Assembly (NCBI GenBank): GCA_005223375.1
Contig: RXOD01004045.1
Location: forward strand, 1 to 30,671
DNA length: 30,671 bases
Direction: 5' to 3'
DNA from: Amoebophrya sp. AT5.2
Lineage: Eukaryota > Sar > Dinophyceae > Syndiniales > Amoebophryaceae
This document shows, piece after piece, positions 1 through 8,433 of the stretch (position 1 is its first letter; every line of letters begins with the position of its first letter). Under the pieces are notes generated by a model that was not told where the DNA came from, did no database searches, and saw only the letters and a program-made list of their open reading frames with translations. The position numbers and the translations under genes are program-made.

Positions 1-2
1 TA

Positions 3-3000
3 CCAGCTGGTCCGACCATAATCGCCGAGGAGTTGCTGGACGAGCCGGAGATCTTGTTCCTGGACGAGCCCACCTCGGGGCTGGACAGCACGGTGGCGCG
101 GGAGGTCATCTCCCTGCTGTACGAGCAGGACCGAGTAGAAGCGGTCACCGGGGACATCTACAACGCGCCCTGCGCGATGGCCAGCCGTCGCGCAGGGCGC
201 GTTGTAGATGATCGCGGTGAATCGAGGGACGCTGCAGCCAGGGCCAGTCAAACATCAACATCAGGAGGACGCTCGTCCACAAATTTGAGAACAGGACCAG
301 GAGCTGCTTTCGAAATGAACGTCGAGCTTTCATCCGATCATGCCGATGAAACGAAGCCGCGTGCTGGGGACTACGATCTGAACCTACTCGCGCAGCAGAT
401 CCTCAGCGCGCCGGCTTCCCGTCGGTCGGTCGCGTCGCCAGCTGCTGGAGCTGCGCTGGCACCGCCATCGTTGAGCGAAGGAGCCCAGGGGAACGACGTC
501 CTGAAGCTTCGCGGAGTCAAAGTCGATCACGGTGGCTTGGTCGAAAAAGGTAAGACGACACATCAAGATCAACGCCACGACGATGGAGATGAAATGCGGC
601 GGCCGCTACTGGGTCAGCACGACGGCGCATCTACTTCGGAGGTGGAGGAAACCGAGGAAGAGCTGCTCACTGCTTCGCACCGTCGCAGCGCCGCACAAGC
701 TTCGGCACCTTCGGAAGGCGCAGGTAGCGGTAAAAACACCACCAAAAGGAGCCCGACCACTTCTGCCGCGAAGATGGCGCCTGGACCTCGGGGGCCGCGC
801 GGCGCGCAAATCATTCCGGATGTCGACGCGCCCAGCGCCGGAAATGAGGACACCTCGGACGAGGACAGCGGGGACGACATCGATGCCGCTGCCGCGTTGC
901 TGCAGCAACCCGAGGAGACCACGGGAAAACGTTTTTTGTCCCTGGAAACGCGGTCCCAATTTGAGTGCTCGAAGACGGTGCCCACCCTGGCAAGACAAAA
1001 AAGCTTCACAGGTACTGCTGGAAAGGGAGCTGGTGTGGCGAATGGTGGTCGTGGTCCTCTCGCGTTGGCGGGCCCGGCGACCGGAGGTGGAAACGGTGGA
1101 AAGCCGGCGGTTGCCGAAATCGTACTGCAACGGCAGAGAAGCGGCTTCGTGGCTGGCGGAGGAGGTGGTGGGCCTTCTGCTTCTACTCCGTCTCCGACTT
1201 CCCAACTATTGAGCCCAGTGCCAACAGCAACACCAGGGTCGCAGGCAGCTCCAAAATGGGCAATTAAACCACCAGCACCAACATCAATGAAAAACGGGAT
1301 GTCCTCGCTGTCAAATAAGACCCCGATGGGACGGTCGAGAAGCTACGTTGCGAGCCCGAACCCCGTGCCGCCGAGCAAGCCACGTTCGCCACCGACCATC
1401 CCACCTCAGACATACCCACGTGCACCAGGTGGGGATTTCCGACTTGACGGGCACGGGGGCGATGAAGATATAGAAGTTGCCGAGGTCGATCACCCGCTTG
1501 TTTTTGGTGGAAGCAAGCACCAAACCCAGGGGACCAGTGGCACGAAAAACGTCGACGCTGTGGGAGCTCCTTCTATTCCTTTTAAAACTGGTAGTACAGC
1601 AGGAATCCCAGGCACGACGCCTGTTCTTACGAATTCGGTGTTAGCGCCAGTGACGGCCGCATCACCCTCGTCTCCAACAAGAAGCGCGGACCTGTCCAGG
1701 ACACCACCCCAAGAACCACGTTCTCGCTCTTACGCAACTACAACAGCGCACCAGCGGGGGACCGTAGCGACCACGCGGCGGCCGACGACAGCCGGCACCA
1801 GCCTGCAGATCCGGCAGCGAAAGAAAACGACAATTATCTTCACGATTCACCAGCCGAGCAGTCTTTTGTATTCGTGGTTCACGGACGTGTTGTTTCTCGC
1901 CCAGGGCCGCGTGATGTATTTCGGTCCCGGTGACGGCGCGGTTCCCTTCCTGGTGAAGACTTTGACTTGCGTCAAGTGCCCGGCGGGCTACTCGGCGCCG
2001 GAATTCGTCCTGGACACGATCAACAACCCGCAGTGCGTGAAAGCCATAGTGCAGGCGAGAAAAGAAAACGCGAAGGCGAAAAAAGAACTACAGGCGGGGA
2101 AGGACATAAAGAATGGAGGACGAGCAGGCGATGGGACTGCTTTTGAGTTCTTTGACCACCAAGTGCAAGCCGTTGTTCCCGGACACCAGCTGGGTTTCTG
2201 CCGCGAGTACGGGCTGCTTTGGCGGCGAAACTTCTTTGACCGCATCCGCAACTTCTACGAAACCTCCCTCCTGGCGATCGGCACGGGTGTTCTCCTAATT
2301 CTGCTGTCCGTGCTGTACTGGCGCGTGGGCTCCACCCCGGACTCTCTCGGCAACCGCGCGTCCTCGGTGAACCTGTTTTTGTCGCTGCCCATGCTCCAGG
2401 AGATGTACCGCCACATCTACGGGCTGATTTTGTCCCGGGAAGTCGTGGATCGCGAGTACCGCACCAAGCGGCTCTACCGGCTGATGTCGTTTTTCTGCGC
2501 ACGACGCACGGGGACGCTCCCGGTGGACGTCGTGTTCGGGCCGATTGCGTACACGCTGGTGACCTTCTTCACGGTCGGGTTCTTCGAGGAGCACGATCCG
2601 GTGAAATTCTTCCAGCTGCTCGGCATTTTATTGCTGAACCAGCAGGCCGCGCAGAGCTTCGGCATGTTCGTCGGGACGCTGACCGCGGAGCCGAAGATGA
2701 TCGGCTTTATCGTCGCGGTGCTGATATTCCCGTTCTACGCGATCATGCCCGCGCTGGCCCCGGGCCTGAAACTGCCGGTGTGGATCTCCTGGATCCACTA
2801 CGTCTCGGTCTTCTCCTGGAGCAGCAACCTCCTCTTGCTCTGGGCCTGGTGGGACTTCGACTTGGTGGACTTCGACCCGCCGCCGGACATGCAGCGTCGC
2901 CTGCAGCAGTACTGCTTCTACCAACCCCCGGATGGCGGGAAAAACGTGTCCTGCGGCGACGTCTTAGCGGGCAGGGTGCCTGAGTTCGTGGACGACTTAA

Positions 3001-3692
3001 CAAAACGTCGGGAGCTGAACTGGGGCAACGAGGGGCGGCCGTTCATAAAGATCGAGGGGCGGAAAGACGTGCTCGCCGCGCGCTACGGAGTGTTGCCGCC
3101 GCCGCGAGAGGGGGAGGGCGAGGGGGAATCATGGGGGGGAGAAGACGGGATCGTGTGGATGGTCTGGCGCGCAGTGATCGTGCAGCTGTCACTGTCGTTC
3201 GTGTTCTTCTTTCTCGCGTTCTTCCTCTACTGGTTTCGCTACGCGCGCAGCTGCAGCTGCAAGACGCTCTTCGTCGGCTGCGGATCTAGCTGTTGCGAGA
3301 GGAATCAAAATCATAATCATGGCCGTGGAGGTGGATCCAGAAGACACAAGAAGCGTTCTTGTTGTAACATCAAGTCGAAGTCAGGCTCAACAACATATTC
3401 CTGCTGCGGAAAAGCAGATGAAAGCGACGAGATATTATACCGGCGAGAAGAGACGGGGGAAACAAATGATGACGAAGTAGATCTAGATCTAGATCTAGAT
3501 GCAAGTACAGCTACTAGAACCCCAGCAATAAAGGCGAAGTTGAAAAACAGGTCGCTCAAGAAGCAGACCACGCTGGGGAGTGTGACAGCTAGTACCTCCG
3601 GCAGGAGGTTCGGCAGGAATGGTGGTCGTGGATCAAGGGGGGCTCCTGATTCGTCGGGAAACAATTCAGAGGATCCGCTGTTCGATTTGTGA
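3..3692 (+). CDS. ABCG/White-family half transporter, 5'-truncated, with a giant insertion in the nucleotide-binding domain
   Basis: The 5' end is cut by the window edge. The frame is open from base 3, and the TTG at 33 is not a credible start. The sequence begins in the ATPase core: Walker B LFLDEP with its catalytic Glu (codon 66-68), then D-loop SGLDS. After a 563-codon insertion (129-1817) it resumes at the strand TTIIFTIHQPSS, whose H-loop His is codon 1848-1850, followed by the ABCG-typical GRVMYFGPGDGAVPF. Counting codons from base 33, an ABC2-type membrane domain follows with hydrophobic segments near 743-766, 829-851, 859-883, 889-912 and 917-940, then a luminal/extracellular loop and a last helix near 1044-1068. 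The tail is Cys-rich, basic, then acidic. ABCG half transporters dimerise and export lipids or small hydrophobic compounds using ATP; the substrate cannot be predicted. The Walker A and signature motifs lie off the left edge or are not visible. Stop TGA is at 3690-3692. Family assignment is firm. Confidence 0.9.
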   Translation, partial: PAGPTIIAEELLDEPEILFLDEPTSGLDSTVAREVISLLYEQDRVEAVTGDIYNAPCAMASRRAGRVVDDRGESRDAAARASQTSTSGGRSSTNLRTGPGAAFEMNVELSSDHADETKPRAGDYDLNLLAQQILSAPASRRSVASPAAGAALAPPSLSEGAQGNDVLKLRGVKVDHGGLVEKGKTTHQDQRHDDGDEMRRPLLGQHDGASTSEVEETEEELLTASHRRSAAQASAPSEGAGSGKNTTKRSPTTSAAKMAPGPRGPRGAQIIPDVDAPSAGNEDTSDEDSGDDIDAAAALLQQPEETTGKRFLSLETRSQFECSKTVPTLARQKSFTGTAGKGAGVANGGRGPLALAGPATGGGNGGKPAVAEIVLQRQRSGFVAGGGGGGPSASTPSPTSQLLSPVPTATPGSQAAPKWAIKPPAPTSMKNGMSSLSNKTPMGRSRSYVASPNPVPPSKPRSPPTIPPQTYPRAPGGDFRLDGHGGDEDIEVAEVDHPLVFGGSKHQTQGTSGTKNVDAVGAPSIPFKTGSTAGIPGTTPVLTNSVLAPVTAASPSSPTRSADLSRTPPQEPRSRSYATTTAHQRGTVATTRRPTTAGTSLQIRQRKKTTIIFTIHQPSSLLYSWFTDVLFLAQGRVMYFGPGDGAVPFLVKTLTCVKCPAGYSAPEFVLDTINNPQCVKAIVQARKENAKAKKELQAGKDIKNGGRAGDGTAFEFFDHQVQAVVPGHQLGFCREYGLLWRRNFFDRIRNFYETSLLAIGTGVLLILLSVLYWRVGSTPDSLGNRASSVNLFLSLPMLQEMYRHIYGLILSREVVDREYRTKRLYRLMSFFCARRTGTLPVDVVFGPIAYTLVTFFTVGFFEEHDPVKFFQLLGILLLNQQAAQSFGMFVGTLTAEPKMIGFIVAVLIFPFYAIMPALAPGLKLPVWISWIHYVSVFSWSSNLLLLWAWWDFDLVDFDPPPDMQRRLQQYCFYQPPDGGKNVSCGDVLAGRVPEFVDDLTKRRELNWGNEGRPFIKIEGRKDVLAARYGVLPPPREGEGEGESWGGEDGIVWMVWRAVIVQLSLSFVFFFLAFFLYWFRYARSCSCKTLFVGCGSSCCERNQNHNHGRGGGSRRHKKRSCCNIKSKSGSTTYSCCGKADESDEILYRREETGETNDDEVDLDLDLDASTATRTPAIKAKLKNRSLKKQTTLGSVTASTSGRRFGRNGGRGSRGAPDSSGNNSEDPLFDL
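129..1817 (+). other. 563-codon in-frame insertion between D-loop and H-loop of the ABC ATPase
   Basis: Removing these 1689 nt would join YEQ directly to RKKTTIIFTIHQP, which restores the usual ABCG spacing (about 32 residues between catalytic Glu and H-loop His in ABCG2, against 594 here). Both borders follow a CAG codon (126-128 and 1815-1817). The inserted protein is rich in Ser, Thr, Pro, Gly and Ala, has acidic patches (EDTSDEDSGDDID) and several RxxS-type sites (ARQKSF, GRSRSY, PRSRSY), and no recognisable fold. It is probably a disordered loop. The alternative is a stop-free intron with non-canonical GA...AG ends. An open frame of 563 codons, while the other frames contain stops, favours translation. 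Confidence 0.75.
145..220. repeat. long inverted repeat (hairpin), 23-bp perfect stem
   Basis: Bases 155-177 are the exact reverse complement of 188-210 (arms begin CATCTACAACGCG and end CGCGTTGTAGATG), with a 10-nt loop at 178-187. The stem can extend outward past a 4x4 internal loop by TCACCG (145-150) pairing with CGGTGA (215-220). GCGGT occurs on both sides (141-145 and 214-218) as a possible short direct repeat. The structure lies 16 nt inside the left border of the ABCG insertion and is translated in the current reading frame. Confidence 0.9.
3478..3500 (+). repeat. hexanucleotide microsatellite (TAGATC)n in the ABCG tail
   Basis: Nearly four copies of TAGATC encode an alternating Asp-Leu run (DLDLDLD) in the acidic C-terminal tail of the transporter. 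Unit length is a multiple of three, so expansion would keep the frame. Confidence 0.9.
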
Positions 3693-4558
3693 CCAACACC
3701 AACACCATGAGCACTTGTATGATGCGCCAGGAATTACATACTGATGCCCAGCTAGCTTTATACATAGGTACGTACCTCTGCACTTCCGGTACATCATTGA
3801 AATGTTGATGTGTTGACTCGACAGGAAACTGAAGGTGGAAGAACTGGCCACTTGAGTACATCAAGCACAAGCTGATATGTTGTCGTGTTGGTGTTCGACG
3901 AGTGCGGATGCTGTTCGTTGGAGGCAGTGCTGTCCGTCCTTCTCATGATGTCGTGACATTCAGATGAGATCGAATGAAGCATCGCGTCCGCTGCGTGAAA
4001 AAAGTGCTAATCGAGTTGTGTAGTGGTCACGCACACACTTTCAGGAAACTCATCGCGCTCGTGCAATCTTCGTCCTTGTTCGACAATCAATCTCGTTCAA
4101 TCAAGATTCGTTCGCCGTTGTTGAAGCTGATGAACGCATACGTATGGACCGACGTTCTCCGTTGACGAGAGAGAACGAATGGTAGAGAGAAAAAGAGAGA
4201 CTTCTTGTTCGCAATGCTGCCCTCTTCTACGTGATACGTAAATCGAAACAGACTCGACATCGAAGTCGATCGGGGCGGTTCGACGTGCGCAGTTGTACGA
4301 TCAGGAGATCTGATTCTGATAGCTTCCAAGAAGCTCGTGGTCGTGCTCGTCGTGCTCGATCCTTGTTCTTACCTCCTGCACTTCACGCATATTCGAGCGC
4401 GGAATGCGGGAGCATCAGCATCAACAGCTGCAGGATGATCATGATCGACCGTGTCGGCGCATTCGAAGGATTTATCAGAGATCGATCGTGTCGTGTAGGA
4501 AAGCAAAGTATTTACTTTCCTAATCGTCGTGCGCCAGCGCCCGAGTGGGGAGAATGAT

Positions 4559-4672
4559 GTAAGCGAAAGCGAGGACAACTACTTGAGTTCGGATTACCTC
4601 CCATACCCTTTCTTTCTTCTTCATCAACATCAACTGCAATCACTTTCTCGTTAATTTATTATTTGTTTTTAG
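4559..4672 (+). other. candidate 5'UTR intron
   Basis: A possible donor GTAAGC (4559-4564) and a well-formed acceptor (AT- and T-rich run ending TTTGTTTTTAG at 4672) with a GTTAAT branch-like site bound 114 nt upstream of the giant gene. The acceptor is convincing; the donor is one of several possible. The call is inferred from splice-site shape only. Confidence 0.3.
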
Positions 4673-4680
4673 GCACGACC

Positions 4681-4709
4681 GGCACAACCACTAGGGGTGG
4701 TTTGGTGCC
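4681..4709. repeat. hairpin upstream of the giant gene
   Basis: GGCAC pairs with GTGCC and AACCAC with GTGGTT, giving 11 bp with a 2-nt bulge and a 5-nt loop. It begins 8 nt after the candidate acceptor at 4672 and probably lies in the 5' leader. Confidence 0.65.
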
Positions 4710-4812
4710 GTGATAGCTCCTTGGGCAGGGGCGCGAAGGCTCGTATTCGGGCCTTGGTGATGTCCACCGGAAGTAGTGCTTGTAAAAAAGACGTCCTCAC
4801 TACCACCTTCAG

Positions 4813-4836
4813 CCGAAAAATTATCTGATTTTTCGG
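4813..4836. repeat. hairpin in the 5' leader of the giant gene
   Basis: CCGAAAAAT (4813-4821) and ATTTTTCGG (4828-4836) form a perfect 9-bp stem with a 6-nt loop, ending 30 nt upstream of the ATG at 4867. It could influence initiation; no known element was recognised. Confidence 0.7.
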
Positions 4837-4866
4837 ATCATCGGACAGGACTCATCGAGCTGCATC

Positions 4867-7800
4867 ATGATGAAGGGTATTCCTCAGGCGCAACAGAGGG
4901 TCCATCGCGACTCGTGGTACTACTTGGCCCCGGACGGGGTCTACTACGGCCCTTGCAAGGATTCGGAGCTGAATCACTGGCTGCGGAAGGGCAGAATCCC
5001 CCACTCCACGCCGATTGCGCCGCATGCCAACGGGCCCTACTTTGCTGCGGCGCACTACTGGGACGTCACGAATGTTCGGCTGAAGACGAATCTGACGAAG
5101 ATCTTCCAGGCGTTGGACGCGGATGACTTTTCGTCTTCGTCGTCGGAGAGCGAAAGGAATGCGGAGGATGCTGCGACCACGTCACTGTTCGCTGGTGAAA
5201 ACGCCAGTAAAATAGGCGCGGACAGTGGGTCGCTGGATCTTAGCGCGGGACCGGGAGGTGGGAATTACGGAAGTTCTTCGCTGGGGCAAGACGAAAACCA
5301 AAAGAAGCCGCGACGGGGGTCCGGGTGGTACTACCGGTACAACGACGACCCGGCCGAACCGGAGAAGGGCCCGTTCGCGTTATCGGAGATGCGCGACCTG
5401 TACTTGCTTGGGGAGCAGTACCTCCACAGCCGGTCGATGGTGCGCCTGAGCGGCCTGTCGCAGGGCGACTACTGCTTGCGCGACGTGTGGCCGCAGTGGG
5501 ACCAGGTGTTTCTGATGGAGGATCTTCTGCTGGAGAAAAATGTTAAATCGCGGAAGGCAGAGTCGGAGCGACACATGAGCGGACGAGGTGCAAGTAGTGG
5601 CCGGTGGGCTGATCGCAGGAACAAACATCGCACGCAGCATATCCGCGAGCTGATCGACGACCGCGCCGCGCACCGGGACGCGGAAACCGGCGAGGTGCAA
5701 GATCCTGACTTCCTGCTTCCGCCCGAAGGCTCCTTCTTCGCCCGACAGCACCCGGGAGAGGACCTCGGCGAGAAGCTGGAGCGGACGTTCGTGCCGGAGA
5801 AGATGCGAAAAAAGTACGGGGTGAAGATGCCGGAATACTCACCGTTCGGGGCGGACCTGCTGCCCTACTTTCTGCCGTTCATGCAGGAGTACAAAATGCC
5901 GCAGCAGCTCTTCCTGTTCCCAAAAAAGCCGCTGCCGAATTTGGTCGACGCCTTAGTATTCGGGCGACGGCTGGACCTGGTTGGGAATTGGTGCGCTGTG
6001 ACCGGGACGCAGACGGGCGACGAGATGAGGATCACGAAGGGGAAAGATGACGCGGAGAGAAACATTTTCCGGTTCCACGCGAAGCACCTGAGCAGCGATT
6101 TGAAGTTTCTGCTCCGCCAAACCGACGACGAATGGGCGACGTCGGCTGCACGGACTGGTGAAGGTATGGGGGAGGACAACGGAGTGGAAGGAGAGCAAGA
6201 TGATGATGCTGCAGCATCTCTTCAGAAGGAGACAACTACTATTCCCGGCGACATCGCTGTGCGGCGGTGGAGTCCGTTCTACCTGGAGACCCGGTGGAGG
6301 AACCGCGACGCGAGCCAGAACCCCACCGAGCCGTGGCGGATACCGGTGATTTGGAGCCTGATGTTCCGCTTCAAGGTCGCGGCCGAACGGGGCCCTGGGG
6401 GGCGACTGCTGAAGGCGAGCGACCGAGGAGCTGCCATCAAGTGGTGCGGTCCGTTCGGCGCGAGGCAGATTCGGAAGTGGTTCTTCGAGAAACGATTCGA
6501 GCCCGAGACGCCGTTTCGCGTCGGAGACGATACGAGGATCTTTCGCCTGCACGAGCTGAATATCCGGGGGTTGGTCGAGCCACAGAGCACAACCTCCGCC
6601 GTCGGGGAAAGCGAAAGGAGAGAAGCGGAAGAAGAAGAAGAGAGTAGAAAAACAGTGACTGCAGGAGCAGGGCACAGCATGACAGCCCCACATCAGCTTC
6701 AACACAAGCGCGCCTACTGCCTCGTGACGAGCACGCCGAACGAGGAGGACGGGTTTTTCCCGCAGCCGGACCGGAGGGTCTACTTCCCGGACGACGACTC
6801 CGATCTGCTGTCCTGGCACGAGTTGTTCCCCCCGGAGCCGCTCGCGCCCGTCGTCGAGCCGGCCGTCGTGTACGATTTTTTCCAGCCTGCGCCAGAGATC
6901 GTGGACGAATTCGTTGCGGACGAGGTGGTGCCGCCGCCAGTTGTGAAGCCACGGCCGGTGATTCCGCCGCCGCCGCCCGTGGAAGAGGAGCCGCGCGTGG
7001 AGCTGTTGCTGGTGAAGTGTGGGCGGCAAATGGTGGTAGTTACCCAGTCCGGCTTGTTTCACGTTATTCCAAACGAAGAAGATGCGCAGCAAACGTTGCA
7101 GGCGCTGCAGCAACAGGAGGACAGGTACAAAGAACGGCAAGAAGACCACAGAACGGGAAGTGCTTCTGCGCTGATGAAAGCACATGAGGGTCGTGACGCA
7201 GACGCCGACGACCAGGAGGGAGCGGAGCCGCCCATTTCCCCCGGGGCTGCGTCCAACTGGAAGCTGCAGCGGCGGCACGATGCGTACGTGTACAGAAAGA
7301 GCCTGATGGTGCGGCCGGACGCGTTTGAGGACGGAGTCGTATGCCTAAATGCAGCGGGAGATCACGCGTCGAGGATCTGCGGCGTCGGCACCCGCATTCT
7401 GCTGGAGAAGTCTTTGCTGGCCAGAAGCAAAACAGAAACAGGTGGACAAGAACATGATCTTCGCGACGATCATGATACACGAGAAAGTTTGGCGACAAAG
7501 ACGACCGCCGGCGGGGCATCCAGCGGCTTCACGAGCGAGGCCGAGACCGAGCATCACGGGGCGTTTCTCTCCAGCAAGCACGATCCATTCATCACGCCAA
7601 GAACAATCCTGCCCGCGAAGACAACTTTCAGCGCCGACGCCATCTTCAAGAAGGTGGCGAGCGATCACGCGGTCAAAGGAGGGGTGCTGGACGGGGAGTA
7701 CGGGTTCCACGCGGACCGAATGAAGTACGGGTTTGAGTTCGCGCCCGGCTCCCTGAAGCAGGAAGTGGCGGAAAGGCGGCGGCTCGAGCAGGTGTTCCGG

Positions 7801-7995
7801 CCGTTTGCGGCGGAGCCCGTGATTCTCGAAGCCGAGCTGGTGAGCGACGAGTTTTCGCGGTTGTGCTTGCTGGATCTGCGCACGGGCTACACCGACGTGG
7901 CACCGCGCCGCAACGTCATCCTGCGGCGCAACGACGGCGAACTGCACTACCTTGACGCGGCCGGCACCGTCGCGCGAGTAGGGCGGGACCAGGTG
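4867..7995 (+). CDS. giant GYF-like, DG/GD-repeat protein: exon 1 (codons 1-1043)
   Basis: The start is the first in-frame ATG (4867) after an in-frame TAG at 4774-4776; position -3 is A. Exon 1 encodes two GYF_2-like domains (residues about 15-70 and 152-212), a third probable one (about 499-565), acidic and Ser-rich linkers, and a proline-rich stretch (about 689-704). Near the end it carries the first copies of the beta-rich module that fills the rest of the protein (for example VILRRNDGELHYL near 7912-7950). Unspliced, the frame would stop at 8014-8016, just past a GTAAGT donor at 7996. Splicing to 8434 keeps phase 0 and opens a further 22.2 kb. GYF domains are known to bind proline-rich peptides, which suggests a scaffolding role, but no function can be assigned. 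No signal peptide or membrane segment was noticed. Confidence 0.85.
4909..5076 (+). other. GYF_2-like domain 1 of the giant protein
   Basis: Residues about 15-70 read WYYLAPDGVYYGP, then a helix ending in NHWLRKGRIP and a distal GPYFAAAHYW. This matches the GYF_2 pattern: aromatic W-Y-Y strand, central Gly-Pro, helix with Trp, a Gly-x-Ile turn and a closing aromatic. The classical GYF tripeptide is GRI here. Confidence 0.7.
5320..5502 (+). other. GYF_2-like domain 2 of the giant protein
   Basis: Residues about 152-212 start SGWYYRYNDD, contain GPFALSEMRDLYLLGE and end around RDVWPQW. The W-Y-Y strand, Gly-Pro-Phe and following amphipathic helix fit the family, with a longer first loop (DPAEPEK) than usual. 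Confidence 0.65.
6361..6561 (+). other. probable GYF-like domain 3 of the giant protein
   Basis: Residues about 499-565: MFRFKV strand, a long basic loop, WCGPFGARQIRKWFFEKRF, then PFRVGDDTRIFRLHEL. Gly-Pro-Phe followed by a helix with Trp matches GYF, but the first strand lacks the W-Y-Y and the loop is expanded. Confidence 0.45.
6931..6978 (+). other. proline-rich segment
   Basis: Residues about 689-704 hold PPPVV, PRPVI and a run of five prolines. Proline runs are the usual GYF ligand type, so an intramolecular or inter-chain contact with the N-terminal domains is possible. This is inferred from composition. Confidence 0.6.
7831..7995 (+). repeat. DG/GD module at the end of exon 1
   Basis: Strand AELVSDE, LCLLDLRTG turn, VAPRRNVILRRNDG at the GD-R position, then HYLDAAGTVARV. 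The GD pair is replaced by RN, so this is a degenerate copy. Confidence 0.45.
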
Positions 7996-8433
7996 GTAAG
8001 TTCAAGTTGTGCCTAAAGTGGTATCTGAAATTGTTGGGGGGCGCGTCTCTGGGGTCCTTTTCGGTTGTCCCTAAAGAGGTCAGCAGTTGGAGGAAAGCCG
8101 CCTTTTCGCGGTCGGCAGGCTTGGCAGTGGCTCAGGCACTCCTGCGCGTTATTATAGCCAACAGCCAATCACTGCCCTAACCCTAAGCGCCCTTTTTTGC
8201 CCTGGTGCTTTCAGGTGAGTAGCTTCCCCTTCCCACTACCTCCCGACTTTCCTTCATTTCCCTACCCCCATCGAATCGGGCATCTCGGAAACCGCTCCCT
8301 ACTCCTTCGCGCCGGGTAGACTTCAGAGCGCCTTCATCGGCGCTCGCCATCGCTAGGGGAATCCGCCACCCAAGGCCATCAAGGGGGGACACTTACCAGT
8401 TGCTAACGACTTTCCCACCTGGTCCCTTCATAG
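7996..8433 (+). other. spliceosomal intron of the giant gene, phase 0, 438 nt
   Basis: Donor GTAAGT (7996-8001) follows a complete codon. Acceptor CTTCATAG ends at 8433 with branch-like GCTAAC at 8402-8407. The exon at 8434 begins a codon in the same frame. In-frame stops at 8014, 8404 and 8431 require removal. The stop at 8431-8433 is the acceptor TAG itself, so entry to the long frame cannot be earlier than 8434. A GTGGTA donor at 7993 would also keep the frame with one Val fewer. An internal acceptor/donor pair at 8214|8215 is listed separately. Confidence 0.85.
8177..8220 (+). promoter_or_regulatory. candidate recursive-splice (ratchet) site inside the intron
   Basis: CTAAC (8177-8181), a pyrimidine-rich run and TTTCAG ending at 8214 form a complete 3' splice site, immediately followed by donor GTGAGT (8215-8220). 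This regenerated 3'/5' splice-site pair matches the known ratchet-point pattern. It divides the intron into 7996-8214 and 8215-8433, each exactly 219 nt. Using 8214 without the second step would run in frame into TAG at 8317-8319. Confidence 0.55.

Larger units (their letters stand above)
3693..4866. other. intergenic spacer with untranslated regions
   Basis: 1174 nt between the transporter stop and the first ATG of the giant gene; visibly more AT-rich than the flanking genes. No credible coding frame was found; a 108-codon open frame at 4231-4557 has no family resemblance and no support. It contains a 12-bp perfect palindrome AGGTACGTACCT (3766-3777), a 10-bp palindrome CATACGTATG (4137-4146), a pyrimidine tract near 4606-4625 and two hairpins listed separately. 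It should hold the 3'UTR of the transporter and the promoter and 5'UTR of the giant gene. No TATA box, polyadenylation signal or tRNA was recognised. Confidence 0.6.

Noticed and set aside
33..35. TTG at 33 as the start of the transporter
   Set aside because: It falls inside the conserved ATPase core. The frame is open to the window edge, so the gene is simply truncated.
4231..4557. 108-codon frame in the intergenic spacer
   Set aside because: Arg/Ser-rich with no resemblance to known proteins, no strong start context, and it lies in AT-richer untranslated sequence.
5953..7278. 441-codon open frame on the minus strand
   Set aside because: Antisense shadow of exon 1, which carries GYF-like domains on the plus strand.
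7453..7474. CATGATC...GATCATG inverted repeat in exon 1
   Set aside because: Only a 7-bp stem in coding sequence; easily chance.
7996..8016. Giant gene ending at the TAA at 8014 as a complete 1049-residue protein
   Set aside because: A consensus donor precedes the stop, and the same module type continues in phase after the acceptor at 8433. A retained-intron short isoform cannot be excluded without RNA data.
8175..8186. CCCTAACCCTAA, a telomere-like repeat
   Set aside because: Only two units. It lies where a branch-point sequence (CTAAC) is expected before the internal acceptor, so splicing explains it better.
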